Made by a program: the position numbers and the translations under genes. 64,000 bases of DNA, from assembly GCF_018294505.1 (NCBI RefSeq), contig NC_057797.1:126671116-126735115 (forward strand), read 5' to 3'. Source of the stretch: Triticum aestivum. Lineage: Eukaryota; Streptophyta; Magnoliopsida; Poales; Poaceae. The notes beneath the pieces were generated by a model. The model had not been told where the DNA came from. It saw only the letters and a program-made list of their open reading frames with translations, and did not search any database. Below, piece by piece: positions 11,167-23,429 of this stretch (the stretch's first letter is position 1; every line of letters begins with the position of its first letter).

Positions 11167-14100
11167 ACATCCCCAAGCTTAATTCTTGCTCGTCCTCGAG
11201 TAGGTAAATGATAAAAACAGAATTTTTGATGCGGAGTGCTACTTGGCATAATTTCAATATAATTCTTCTTAATTGTGGCATGAATATTCAGATGTGAAAG
11301 ATTCAAGACAAAAGTTTAATATTGACATAAAAATAATAATACTTCAAGCATACTAACTAAGGAATCATGTCTTCTCAAAATAACATGGCCAAAGAAAGCT
11401 ATCCCTACAAAATCATATAGTCTGGCTATGCTCTATCTTCACCGCACAAAATATTTAAATCATTCACAACCCCGATGACAAGCCAAGCAATTGTTTCATA
11501 CTTTTGATGTTCTCTAACTTTTTCATCTTCATGCAATATATGAGCGTGAGCCATGGATATAGCACTATAGGTGGAATAAAGTGGTGGTTGTGGAGAAGAC
11601 AAAAAGGAGAAGATAGTCTCACATCAACTAGGCGTATCAACGGGCTATGGAGATTCCCATCAATAGATATCAATGTGAGTGAGTAGGGATTGCCATGCAA
11701 CGGATGCACTAGAGCTATAAATTTATGAAAGCTCAAAAGAAACTAAGTGGGTGTGCATCCAACTTGCTTGCTCACGAAGACCTAGGGCATTTTGAGGAAG
11801 CCCATCATTGGAATATACAAGCCAAGTTCTATAATGAAATATTCCCACTAGTATATGAAAGTGACAACATAAGAGACTCTCTATCATGAAGATCATGGTG
11901 CTACTTTGAAGCACAAGTGTGGTAAAAGGATAGTAGCATTGCCCCTTCTCTCTTTTTCTCTCATTTTTTTATTTGGGCCTTTTCTCCTTTTTATGGCCTC
12001 TTTTTTTCCTTTTTTTATTTGAGCTTCTTTGGCCTCTTTTATTTATTTATTTTTCGTCCGGAGTCTCATCCTAACTTGTGGGGGAATCATAGTCTCCATC
12101 ATCCTTTCCTCACTTGGACAATGCTCTAATAATGATGATCATCACACTTTTATTTACTTACAACTCAAGAATTACAACTCGATACTTAGAACAAGATATG
12201 ACTCTATATGAATGCCTCCGGCGGTGTACCGAGATGTGCAATGATGCATGAGTGACATGTATGAAAGAATTATGAATGGTGGCTTTGCCACAAATACGAT
12301 GTCAACTACATGATCATGCAAAGCAATATGACAATAATGAGTGTGTCATGATGAACGGAATGATGGAAAGTTGCATGGCAATATATCTCGGAATGGCTAT
12401 GGAAATGCCATAATAGGTAGGTATGGTGGCTGTTTTGAGGAAGGTATATGGTGGTTTTATGGTACCGGCGAAAGTTGCGCGGTACTAGAGAGGCTAGCAA
12501 TGGTGGAAGGGTGAGAGTGCGTATAATCCATGGACTCAACATTAGTCATAAAGAACTCGCATACTTATTGCAAAAAATTATTAGTTATTCAAACAGAGTA
12601 CTACGCGCTTGCTCCTAGGGGGATAGATTGGTAGGAAAATACCATCGCTCGTCCTCGATCGCCACTCATAAGGAAGACAATAAATAAATAAATCATGCTC
12701 CGACTTCATCACATAACGGTTCACCATACGTGCATGCTATGGGAATCACAAACTTCAACACAAGTATTTCTCAAATTCATAACCACTCAACTAGCATGAC
12801 TCTAATATCACCATCTCCATATCTCAAAACAATTATCAAGTATCAAACTTCTCATAGTATTCAACACACTCATAAGAGAATTTTATTATTCTTAAATACC
12901 TAGCATATTAGGATTTTAAGCAAATTACCATGCTATTCAAGACTCTCAAAATAATCTAAGTGAAGCATGAGAGTTCATCTATTTCTTCAAAATAAAACTA
13001 CCACCATGCTCTAAAAGATATAAGTGAAGTACTAGAGCAAATGACAAACTACTCCGAAAGATTTAAGTGAAGATCAATGAGTAGTCGAATAATTATGCAA
13101 CTATGTGAAGACTCTCTAACATTTAAGAATTTCAGATCTTGGTATTTTATTCAAACATAAAGCAAAGCAAAATAAAATGACATTCTAAGAATGGCAAACA
13201 TCATGTGAGGAAGCAAAAACTTAGGATCAACCGAAACTAACCGATAGTTGTTGAAAAAGAAAGGTGGGATGCCAACCGGGGCATCCCCAAGCTTAGACGC
13301 TTGCGACTTCTTGAAGTATTATCTTGGGATGCCTTGGGCATCCCCAAGCTTGAGCTTTTGTGTCTCCTTAATTCCTCTCATATCACGGTCTCCCTAAATC
13401 TCAAAAGCTTCATCCACACAAAACTCAACAAGGACTCGTGAGATAAGTTAGTATAAACCATTGCCAAAACCTTATCATACTCTACTGTAGCAAATCACTA
13501 AAATTATTATTCAACATTGCATACTAAATGCATCTGCATATTTAATAGTCCCATCCTCAAATAGAATCATTAAAGAAGCAAACATATGCAAACAATGCAA
13601 ACATAACAGCAATCTGCCTAAACAGGACAATCTGTAAAGAGTGCAGCTAGATCCATACTTCCCTAACTCCAAAAATTATTAAAGAAAATTCCCACTGTAT
13701 TAAATTTATCATAGCTTAATATGCAAAAGGTTTCATCATTTTATCACATTCTTAATTTTCTAGGGAATTATTTCAACAACGGTAAACTTTCTGTTTTCAA
13801 ACAGCAACATGAAGACTTGTAACATAGGCATAGTAAAGACTATCAATGCCACTTTTATTGAAATAAAAGATGCAAAACATTGTTCTAAATAACAGCAAGC
13901 AAATCCTAACAAAATAAATTGACGCTCCAAACAAAACACATATCATGTGGTGAATAAAAATATAGCTCCAAGTAAAGTTACCGATGAACGAAGACGAAAG
14001 AGGGGATGCCTTCCGGGGCATCCCCAAGCTTAGGCTCTTGGCTATCCTTGAATATTACCTTGGTATGCCTTGGGAATCCCCAAGATTAGGCTCTTTACAC

Positions 14101-14752
14101 TCCTTATTCCATAATCCATCGAATCTTTACCCAAAACATGAAAACTTCACAACACAAAACTTAAAGTAGAAAACTCGTGAGCTCCGTTAGTATAAGAAAA
14201 TAAAAGACCACATCAAGGTACTGTAATGGACTCATTCTTTATTTATATTGGTGTTATATATACTGTATTACAACTTATCTATGGTTCATACCCTCCGATA
14301 CTACTCATAGATTTATCAAAATAAGTAAACAACACATGAAAAAAACAGAATCTGTCAAAAACAGAACAGTCTATAGTAATCTGGATCAAACGTATACTTC
14401 TGGAACTCATAAAATTCTCAAATAAATTGCTGGAACTGAGGAATTTATTTATTAATCATCTTAAAAAAGAATTAACTAAATAGCACTCTCCAAAAAATGG
14501 CAGCAATTCTCGTGAGCGCTAAAGTTTCTGTTTTTTACAGCAAGATCAACAAGACTTTCCCCAAGTCTTCCTAACGGTTCTACTTGGCACAAACACTAAT
14601 TAAACACATAAAACCACATATAAACAGAGGCTAGATGAATTATTTATTACTAAACAGGAACAAAAAGCAAGGAACAAAAATAAAGTTGTGTTGCCCCCCA
14701 ACAAGCGCTAACGTTTAACGCCCCTAGCTAGGCATGATGATTTCAATGATGC
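11167..14752 (-). other. Non-coding 3' internal region of element V, with PPT
   Basis: Starts with the PPT (11167-11180, minus strand). It aligns to the non-coding region of A and W but is longer. A segment carrying the PPT-like motif occurs twice, at 13281-13351 (two motifs) and 14018-14087 (one perfect, one degenerate), which suggests an internal duplication. AGATATAAGTGAAG-type motifs are at 13017-13030 and near 13062. I see no credible ORF. Confidence 0.65.
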
Positions 14753-16463
14753 TCACATAAAAGATAAGAATTGAAACATAAAGAGAGCATCATGAAGAAT
14801 ATGACTAGCACATTTAATCCTAACCCACTTCCTATGCATAGGGATTTTGTGAGCAAACAACTTATGGGAACAAGAATCAACTTGCATAGGAAGGTAAAAC
14901 AAGCATAACTTCAAAACTTTAAGCACATAGAGAGGAAACTTGATATTATTGCAATTCCTACAAGCATATATTCCTCCCTCATAATAATTTTCAGTAGCAT
15001 CATGAATGAATTCAACAATATAACTATCACCTAAAGCATTCTTTTCATGATCTACAAGCATAGAAATTTTATTACTCTCCACATAAGCAAAATTCTTCTC
15101 ATTCGGAATAGTGGGAGTATCATAAGAGACTTGAATACTATAAATTGTTTCCATATTAAAAGAGTAATGTTCAGAAAAGGGGTAATCATAATCATGACAA
15201 GTTTTATAAATATAATCACTACTTTTTATAGCATAAGTATCATCACAATAATCATCATAAGTAGGAGGCATGCTATCATCATTATAAACTGGCATATCAA
15301 AACTTGGGAGACTAAAAATATCATCTTCATTAATCAGCTTCCCCAAGCTTGGGACAAACATTAATTTCAGCAAATATATTCTCAAAAACATCATCTTCAT
15401 CAAACATAGCATCCCTAAGCTTGGGTCTTTTCAAATCATAAGCATAATCACTCTCATCATTAATAGTATGGATAGCACCAATAGTATAGCAATTATCATA
15501 TTCTTCCAAGCAAGTGCCAAAAAGATTTTCAAGATCATAAGAAGTATCATTATCTTCTACAATTATATTTTCACGAGGCACAATAGTAATAGGAGCATCA
15601 TTATTTGGGGGAGATATCTTTTTACCTCCCTTTCTTTTTCTTTTCTTTTTCTTCACCACATCATGTGTGGGTTCAATCCTCTTTTTGGAGCTCCTTATTA
15701 ATGAGATTGGTTGAATAGGAGGCTCCTCCTCATTACCCGATTCATCATAAGAAATAATAGAAGGATATTGGGAAGTCTCTTCCCTTTCATTAGCATTCTC
15801 TTCATCTTCTATTTGCTTTCTTTTCTTTATGTAATTGGCAATATAAGGATTTTCAATACAATTCACCGCACAATACATATAAATTTTCTCTAGATCAAAA
15901 TCAAGAAATCTGTCCAGATTAAACTTTGGAATACCCTCAGTTATATGTTTCATTTCCTCATACCCCAAAAGAAGACTAAGCTCTTTATGATGCTCAAGGG
16001 TAATCAAATTATCACAATTTTTGGATACGATTCGGTCATGAAACAATTTGCATTGGAGATTTAAATGACCATGTTCATTGCAAAGTTCACAAGGGGTGCA
16101 AAAAATATTGAATTTTTCAGCACACTCTTCAAGACTTTCTTGCAACAATTTAGTTTCTAAGTACTTATGCCTCTTGCAATATCTATCTTCTCTATTTGGT
16201 GTGTACTTACAAACCCAATGTACTCCACAAAAATTAACATGTTTATAGGAGACATTTTCATCATAACTAGTCCAGTCATCATTAGTAACATGGGTATTCA
16301 AGGAGTTCATACTAACAACATTGCAATCATGCTCATCATTCAAATATTTAGTGCCAAACATTTTATAGACTTCTTCCTCTAGCACTTGAGCACAATTTTC
16401 CTTCCCATCATACTGACGAAAGATATTAAAAAGATGAAGCGTATGAGACAAACTCAATTCCAT
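14753..16463 (-). pseudogene. V ORF: acidic CCHC zinc-knuckle protein of unknown function, frameshifted
   Basis: The first frame starts at the ATG at 16463 and runs 377 codons to 15330. A second frame (15412 to 14753) continues the protein after a net shift near 15340-15350. Visible parts in order: a Cys/His-rich N-terminal half with a perfect C-X2-C-X4-H-X4-C knuckle, CELCNEHGHLNLQC (Cys125, Cys128, His133, Cys138); a CxxNxxxNPYI motif; an acidic region; a Lys/Arg cluster near residue 270 that could be a nuclear signal; a second acidic Tyr-rich region; and a C-terminal block with NYYEGG and PMHRKWVRI. The C-terminal block recurs in element Y. It occupies the gag position just after the PBS. 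It could be a highly diverged nucleocapsid-like protein. I do not recognise a family and assign no function. Confidence 0.7.
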
Positions 16464-16561
16464 ATTTTTGTAGTTTTCTTTTATAAACTAAACTAGTGAT
16501 AAAACAAGAAACTAAAAGACTCGATGGCAAGATCTAAAGATATACCTTCAAGCACTCACCT

Positions 16562-16578
16562 CCCCGGCAACGGCGCCA
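16562..16578 (-). other. PBS of element V (tRNA-Asp type)
   Basis: TGGCGCCGTTGCCGGGG on the minus strand, 10 nt from the 5' LTR end at 16589. It is identical to the PBS of A and Y. Directly after it comes GAGGTGAGTG, which fits a plant splice donor (GT at 16558-16559). Confidence 0.85.
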
Positions 16579-16588
16579 GAAAAGAGCT

Positions 16589-18238
16589 TGATGTCTACTA
16601 CACAACCTTCTTCTTGTAGACGTTGTTGGGCCTCCAAGTGCAGAGGTTTGTAGGACAGTAGCAAATTTCCCTCAAGTGGATGACCTAAGGTTTATCAATC
16701 CGTAGGAGGCGTAGGATGAACATGGTCTCTCTCAAGCAACCTTGCAACCAAATAACAAAGAGTCTCTTGTGTCCCCAACACACCCAATACAATGGTAAAT
16801 TGTATAGGTGCACTAGTTCAGCGAAGAGATGGTGATACAAGTGGTATATGGATAGTACATAAAGGTATTTGTAATCTGAAATTATAAAAACAGCAAGGTA
16901 ACTAATGATAAAAGTGAGCATAAACGGTATTGCAATGTGTTGAAACAAGGCCTAGGGTTCATACTTTTGCAAGTGCAAGTTCCCTCAACAATAATAACAT
17001 AATTGGATCACATAACTATCCCTCAACATGCAACAAAGAGTCACTCCAAAGTCACTAATAGCAGAGAAACGAAAAGATCATGGTAGGGTACGAAACCACC
17101 TCAAAGTTATTCTTTCCAATCAATCTGTTGGGCTATTCCTATAAGTGTCACAAACAGCCCTAGAGTTCGTACTAGAAGAACACCTTAAGACACAAATCAA
17201 CCAAAACCCTAATGTCACCTAGATACTCCAATGTCACCTCAAGTATTCGTGGGTATGATTATACGATATGCATCACACAATCTCGGATTCATCTATTCAA
17301 CCAACACATAGAACCTCAAAGAGTGCCCCAAAGTTTCTACCGGAGAATCACGACGAAAACGTGTGCCAACCCCTATGCATAGGTTCATGGGAGGAACCCG
17401 CAAGTTGATCACCAAAACATACATCAAGTGAATCACGTGGTATCCCATTGTCACCACAGATATGCACGGCAAGACATACATCAAGTGTTCTCAAATCTTT
17501 AAAGACTCAATCTGATAAGATAACTTCAAAGGGGAAACTCAATCCATTACAAGAGAGTAGAGGGGGAAGAAAACATCATAAGATCCAACTATAATAGCAA
17601 AGCTCGTGATACATCAAGATCGTATCACCTCAAGAACACGAGAGAGAGAGAGAGAGATCAAACACATAGCTACTGGTACATACCCTCAACCCCGAGGGAG
17701 AACTACTCCCTCCTCGTCATGGAGAGCACCGGGATGATGAAGATGGCCACCGGAGAGGGATTCCCCCTCCGGCAGGGTGCCGGAACGGGTCTAGATTGGC
17801 TTTCGGTGGCTATGGAGGCTTCTGGCTGGAACTCCCGATCTATTGTGCTCCCCGATGTTTTTAGGGTAGATGGAGATATATAGGCGGAAGAAGTATGTCA
17901 GGGGGGCCACGAGGGTGGAGGGCGCACCCTAGGGGGGTGGGCGCGCCCCCTACCTCGTGGCCTCCTCGAAGCTTCCCTTACGTGCACTTCAAGTCTTCTG
18001 GGCTTCTTTCCTTCCAAAAATGAGTTCTGTGAAGTTTCAGGTCAATTGGCTCCGTTTGATTTTCCTTTTCTTCGAAACCCTAAAACAAGGTAAAAACAGA
18101 AACTGGCACTGGGCTCTGGGTTAATAGTTTAGTCCCAAAAATAATATATAAGTGTATAATAAAGCCCATAAACATCCAAAATAGTAGATAATATAGCATG
18201 GAGCAACCAAAATTTATAGATACGTCGGAGACGTATCA
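16589..18238 (-). repeat. 5' LTR of element V (1,650 bp)
   Basis: Minus-strand start TGATACGTCTCC at 18238 and end ...ACATCA at 16589. A TATA-like ATATATA is at 17876-17882, in the same place as in the partner LTR. It is followed at 18239 by the TSD AATAT and then by element W sequence. Confidence 0.88.
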
Positions 18239-18618
18239 AATATTCAGATCCGAAAGATTCAAGACAAAAGTTCATATTGACATAAAAATAATAATACTTC
18301 AAGCATACTAACTAAGCAATTATGTCTTCTCAAAATAACATGGCCAAAGAAAGTTCATCCCTACAAAATCATATGGTTTAGCCATGTTTCATTTTTTGTC
18401 ACACAAGAATGCTCTCATCATGCACAACCCCGATGACAGGCCAAGCAATTGTTTCATACTTTAGTAATCTCAATCCTATAAACTTTCATGCAATATATGA
18501 GCGCGAGCCATGGACATAGCACTATGGGTGGAATAGAACATAATGAGGGGGGTTATGTGGAGAAGACAAAAAAGGAGAAAGTCTCACATCAACGAGGCTA
18601 ATCAATGGGCTATGGAGA
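18239..18618 (-). other. Element W internal fragment between V and S
   Basis: A 380-bp non-coding piece of W including both flanking TSD copies (AATAT at 18239-18243, GGAGA at 18614-18618). It aligns with A around 2790-3160. It has no ORF. Confidence 0.8.
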
Positions 18619-19299
18619 TGTGACGCCCCGAGACCGTCGCGCTAGGTGTCTTCCAGTGATTCACTGTTGTTGCCATGTCATTTGCTTGCGTGTTGCATCT
18701 TGTCATGTCATCATGTGCATTGCATCATCATGTTTTCAAAACTTGCATCCGTCCCGGCCTCCCAGTTCCGTCTGTTGTCCGTTCTGAGTCCAGACACACT
18801 TGCACGCGCCCGCGGCACGTCCGAAATAGTATTTTATAAGTGGCCGGAAAATGTTATCAGAATGGGTTGAAAGTTGGCATGCGATGTTGATATAGTGTAG
18901 ATAGGCCGCCTGCCAAGTTTCATCGCATTCAGAGTTCGTTTGATGCCCCAACGATTAACTATAGCGGCAGTATAACCGGTCAAACGTCGGACGTTTTCGG
19001 TCTCCGAAAACAGTCGTCGGGTCTCTCTCTTCTCTCCTCCCAGCCGAAGGCTTTCTGCATAGCCCACCACCATTCACCGCCAGGCCCTACCTAACCTCTC
19101 TCGTAAGCCCGCGACCCTCGTCGCGCGCGCGTCCGAAAGCTGTCCCGGACCCGACCCGGGCAGACGTCACCGTTTGTCTGGATCATCCCCAAACATCTAC
19201 AAAACATCTCCGTTTTGTTAATTGAACTTCCTAACATATAGTTTTCTCGGCCATCCGATTATAATCGTAGGGACGAGATAGCCCTACCCTTATCCCTAC

Positions 19300-19308
19300 T
19301 ATATATAT
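19300..19308 (+). promoter_or_regulatory. TATA region of the S 5' LTR
   Basis: TATATATAT in the context 'cctactatatatatctagtc', about 680 bp into the LTR. The 3' LTR has the same at 27648-27656. It is the probable Pol II core promoter; the downstream GC-rich stretch would be R/U5 leader. Inferred from sequence only. Confidence 0.5.
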
Positions 19309-20296
19309 CTAGTCAAACCACTAATTTCTAGGGATCCTACCCTAGCGCCGCCGCCACTCTCTCGGGATCCCCCCAGATCCGATCCATCCAATCCCCCCAA
19401 CCAGTGCTCTCCTGTGGATCCCCTCGATCCACCAACTAGCGCAGCACCCAGTGGTAACAATCCTCCTCCTCGCTCGATCCCGAGCGGGAGAGGACCCCAA
19501 CGCCTCCTCATCCCCGCCGGAGATCGGACCTCGTCGGAGATGAGTTCCCCGCCGTGCCCTGCTCCCTTCATTTCCCACCTGCTCTCTCTTTTTCTCTCTC
19601 TCTCACACACTGCTCTGTCTCTCTCTGTTGTCTTCGCAGCGCCGCCATGGAGGTCCTAGCTCCAACCCGTAGCAGCTGCGCTGCCGGAGTCACCATCACC
19701 TCGCCTCCCCTGCAGGAACCGAACAACGTCGCCGCCCATGGAACTCCTCGCCGTGGACATGGAGCCCCAAGTCCCGCTGCCCGGATCAGGTGCCGTTGCC
19801 GTCCCTGCGCCGACGACCTAGCCGCGCGCCCAGTTTTCTCCTGCATCGCGTGAGTCGCCGAACCTCCTTGCGTCGAGCACCACGAGTAGGACGTCCCATC
19901 GCGGCCATCTTCCTCCTTGGTTCTCCTTCCTACTCCTCCTCACCTTCCTCTCATTTCATTTGTCCCTGCCATGGCCTCTCTCCTCACGCCACTCTCTCTG
20001 CAGTAGCAGGACCTGCCGCCTCGCCGCTTTTCCCTTCGCTGCCTCTGCGCACGTCCGCATGCCCGTGCCGAGTCGAGCTTGGACTTGAGCGCCCTGCCGC
20101 TCCCAGCCTTCCAGCGCCCTTGGATCAACACTGCTTCTCCTTCCGGCACGCCCGCCGCCGCATATGGAGTCATGCTGTGCCGTCGTTGCTCGCCGGCGAT
20201 GATGCCATCTCCTTTGTTTCCGTAAAAGAAGCCAAGCCAGGGCCCCTAACTGTTTAAGAGCAGCTCGGCCGCACCTTTATTCAAATCCCTTGATCC

Positions 20297-20384
20297 TAGC
20301 CCAGTGGTTGAAACCTCTCCCACTTACCTTGCAGACCCAGGTTCGAATCCCCGTCGGGCCACTTGTGAAGTGCCCATTTTTTTT
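20297..20384 (+). promoter_or_regulatory. tRNA-like Pol III promoter unit (A box, B box, T8) in the S 5' LTR
   Basis: TAGCCCAGTGG (20297-20307) fits the A-box consensus, and GGTTCGAATCC (20340-20350) is a perfect B box 43 bp downstream, a normal tRNA/SINE spacing. A run of eight T (20377-20384) follows, as needed for Pol III termination. No cloverleaf is obvious, so this is more like the head of a tRNA-derived SINE than a functional tRNA. The copy in the 3' LTR (28651-28738) has GGTTTGAATCC as its B box. Confidence 0.55.
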
Positions 20385-21210
20385 ACCATTTTGGTCTCTA
20401 TGACAGTGGGACCCCACTCGTCATTCTCTCTGTCCACACACCCCTCTCCACACCCACACTCGTGCCCTCTCACCCGAACTGGGCCTTGGCCCAAAGTGAG
20501 CAACCCTCACCCAGATCCAGATTCGGCCCGATATGTTTTTTCCTGTTGCTGCGATTTTGTCTATTTTTCCAAAGGAGACCAGTTTTCCAGAAAAGTCCCT
20601 AAACTCCATGCATTTAATAACTTCATAACCGCGCACCGGATCTAAATAAATTATATATGAAAGTTGCTTAGATTTTTGTCTAGTTTAATAATATGCAACT
20701 TTCATGCATGTTTGAAATGTTTAAAATGCTGTTTCATTAAATTTGCCCCTATGCCATGTTAAAATGCTCGTCATTCTCTATGCCATATCTAAATAAATTA
20801 TATATGAAAGTTGCTTAGATTTTTTTACCATTTTGGTCTCTATGACAGTGGGACCCCACTCGTCATTCTCTCTGTCCACACACCCCTCTCCACACCCACA
20901 CTCCTGCCCTCTCACCCGAACTGGGCCTTGGCCCAAAGTGAGCAACCCTCACCCAGATCCAGATTCGGCCCGATATGTTTTTTCCTGTTGCTGCGATTTT
21001 GTCTATTTTTCCAAAGGAGACCAGTTTTGCAGAAAAGTCCCTAAACTCCATGCATTTAATAACTTCATAACCGCGCATCGGATCTAAATAAATTATATAT
21101 GAAAGTTGCTTAGATTTTTGTCTAGTTTAATAATATGCAACTTTCATGCATGTTTGAAATGTTTAAAATGTTATTTATTTAAATTTGCCCCTATGCCATG
21201 TTAAAATGCT
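20378..21210 (+). repeat. Tandem duplication inside the S 5' LTR
   Basis: A segment of about 390 bp beginning 'ttttttaccattttgg' occurs at about 20378-20770 and again at 20821-21210, offset by 443 bp and nearly identical. The 3' LTR contains only the beginning of one copy (28732 onward), so either the duplication or its loss arose after insertion. Confidence 0.8.
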
Positions 21211-23429
21211 TTAATTCATAACTAAATAACCGTAGCTCGGTTTTAACTAATCTTTATATGTAAATGGGGTAGAAAAATGCATAGTTTAACATGGTGGCAT
21301 CTCTTTGCATGTTTAACAACCCTAAAATTGTGTTTAGGGCAGAACAGTACCAATTCCATTAATATGAACATGAGGTTTTTCCGGACTTGTTGCTTGTTGT
21401 TTCGGCCTCATTTAAACTTGGCTAGATAGGTAGTTTTCTTTTGCTTCACCCTCTTGCCATGTTTAACAAAATTTAAAATTGTTGGGTACATAAACAAGAT
21501 CGAACTAAATAAGTCACATGGTGTTTCGTCAATATGCAACGGAGTTGCATATTGAGCTCCACTTAATTTGTAGGGTTGCTTGTGCACTTTGCCATGCCAT
21601 GCTTCATTAAACCAGACATGCATCATACTTGCTTGTGCATCATGCCATGATTATGTGATAGTTTTTTACTATGTTGTTTGCTTCTTTCCGGTGTTGCTTC
21701 TTCGGGTTGGTTCCGATAACGTCGCGTTTGTGAGGATTCATTCGTCTTCGTCCGCTTGTCTTCTTCATGGACTCGTTCTTCTTCCTTGCAGGATCTCAGG
21801 CAAGATGACCATACCCTCGAAATCACTTCTATCTTTGCTTGCTAGATGCTCGCTCTTTTGCTATGCCTATGCTGCGATACCTACCACTTGCTATATCATG
21901 CCTCCCATATTGTTAAGCCAAGCCTCTAACCCACCTTGTCCTAGCAAACCGTTGTTTGGCTATGTTACCGCTTTGCTCAGCCCCTCTTATAGCGTTGTTA
22001 GTTGCAGGTGAAGATTGGAGTTTGTTCCGTGTTGGAACATGGATATTTTGTTGGATATCACAATATCTCTTATTTAATTAATGCATCTATACACTTGGTA
22101 AAGGGTGGAAGGCTCGGCCTTATGCCTGGTGTTTTGTTCCACTCTTGCCGCCCTAGTTTCCGTCATATCGGTGTTATGTTCCTGGACTTTGCATTCCTTA
22201 CACGGTTGGGTCATAATGGGAACCCCTTGACAGTTCGCCTTGAATAAAACTCCTCCAGTAAGGCCCAACCTTGGTTTTACCATTCACCACCTAGCCTCTT
22301 TTTCCCTTGGTTTAGGCCAGCCCAAGGGTCATCTTTATTTTAAACCCCCGGGCCAGTGCTTGTCTAAGTGTTGGTCCAACCCAGAGCACCATGCGGGGCC
22401 GTCCCTTGGCAGCTTGGGTTACGTTGGCTCCCGTACGCTTAGCTTATCCGGTGTGCCCTGAGAATGAGATATGTGTAGCTCCTATCGGGATTTGTCGGCA
22501 CAGTGGGTGGTCTTGCTGGACTTGTTTTACCATTGTCGAGGATGTCTTGTAACCGGGATGACGAGTCTGATCGGATTGTCTTGGGAGAAGGAATATCCTT
22601 CGTTGACCGTGAGAGCTTGTGATGGGCTAAGTTGGGACACCCCTGCAGGGATTTGAACTTTCGAAAGCCGTGCCCGTGGTTATGGGCAGATGGGAATTTG
22701 TTAATGTCTGGTTGTAGAAAACCTGAAACTTAACTTAATTAAAATGCACCAACCGCGTGTGTAACCGTGATGGTCTCTTCTCGGCGGAGTCCGGGAAGTG
22801 AACACGGTGTTGGAGTAATGTTTGACGTAGGTTGTTTTAGGATCACTTCTTGATCATAGTTTCTCGACCGTGCTTTTGCCTTCTCTTCTCGCTCTCTTTT
22901 GCGTATGTTAGCCACCAAATATGCTAGTCGCTTGCTGCAGCTCCACCTCATACCTTTTACCCTTCCTATAAGCTTAAATAGTCTTGATTGCGAGGGTGTG
23001 AGATTGCTGAGTCCCCGTGACTCACAGATTACTTCCAAAACCAGTTTGCAGGTGCCGATGAAACCGTGCAGGTGACGCAACCGAGGTCAAGGAGGAGCTC
23101 GATGAAGTTCGTGTTTGTTATGTGGCTCCGTTTCCAATTGATCAGTAGTGGAGCCCAGTTGGGACGATCGGGGATCTGTGTAGCATTTGGGGTAGTCTTC
23201 TTTTATTTTGGTTCAGTAGTCGGACCTTGATTGTATCTGGATGATGTAATGCTTTATTCATGTATTGTGTGAAGTGGCGATTGTAAGCCAACTATGTATC
23301 TATTTCCCTTATGTATTACATGCGTTGTGTGAAGATTACCTCACTTGCGACATTGCTTTCAATGCGGCTATGCCTCTAAGTCGTGCTTCGACACGTCGTA
23401 GATATAGCTGCATCGAGGGCATTACAAGT

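Larger units (their letters stand above)
9503..18238 (-). mobile_element. Element V: non-autonomous LTR element with an acidic zinc-knuckle ORF
   Basis: Complete element of 8,736 bp flanked by the perfect TSD AATAT (9498-9502 and 18239-18243). The host sequence of W is continuous across it. Minus orientation: 5' LTR 16589-18238, PBS 16562-16578, ORF 16463-14753, 3.6 kb non-coding, PPT 11167-11180, 3' LTR 9503-11166. No gag of the A/W/X1 type, RT or integrase is present. The U3 end, PBS, PPT and 3' non-coding region match the gag-PR elements, but U5 and the ORF do not. Confidence 0.88.
18619..23426 (+). repeat. 5' LTR of element S (4,808 bp)
   Basis: Starts TGTGACGCCCCG and ends ATTACA, just before the PBS. 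It contains a TATA region (19300-19308), a GC-rich stretch (19330-20260) with several overlapping ORFs, a tRNA-like A box/B box/T-run unit (20297-20384), and a tandem duplication (20378-21210). The last 1.1 kb matches the 3' LTR closely. The GC-rich ORFs (for example 155 codons from 19790) recur in both LTRs, as any sequence in paired LTRs must, so this is not evidence of coding. Confidence 0.87.

Noticed and set aside
19790..20257. 155-codon ORF in the S 5' LTR, with a 155-codon counterpart at 28144-28611
   Set aside because: Both copies lie at the same place in paired LTRs and so began identical. The eight amino-acid differences are not biased to conservative changes, and the GC-rich C/T repeat context makes stop-free frames likely by chance. 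No domain recognised.
20297..20384. A functional tRNA gene
   Set aside because: A and B boxes and a T run are present, but I cannot fold an acceptor stem or a standard anticodon loop. Kept as a Pol III-like promoter unit, not as a tRNA.
22739..23080. 113-codon minus-strand ORF in S, repeated at 29365-29706
   Set aside because: Again a paired-LTR duplicate on the antisense strand, without motifs. Treated as chance.
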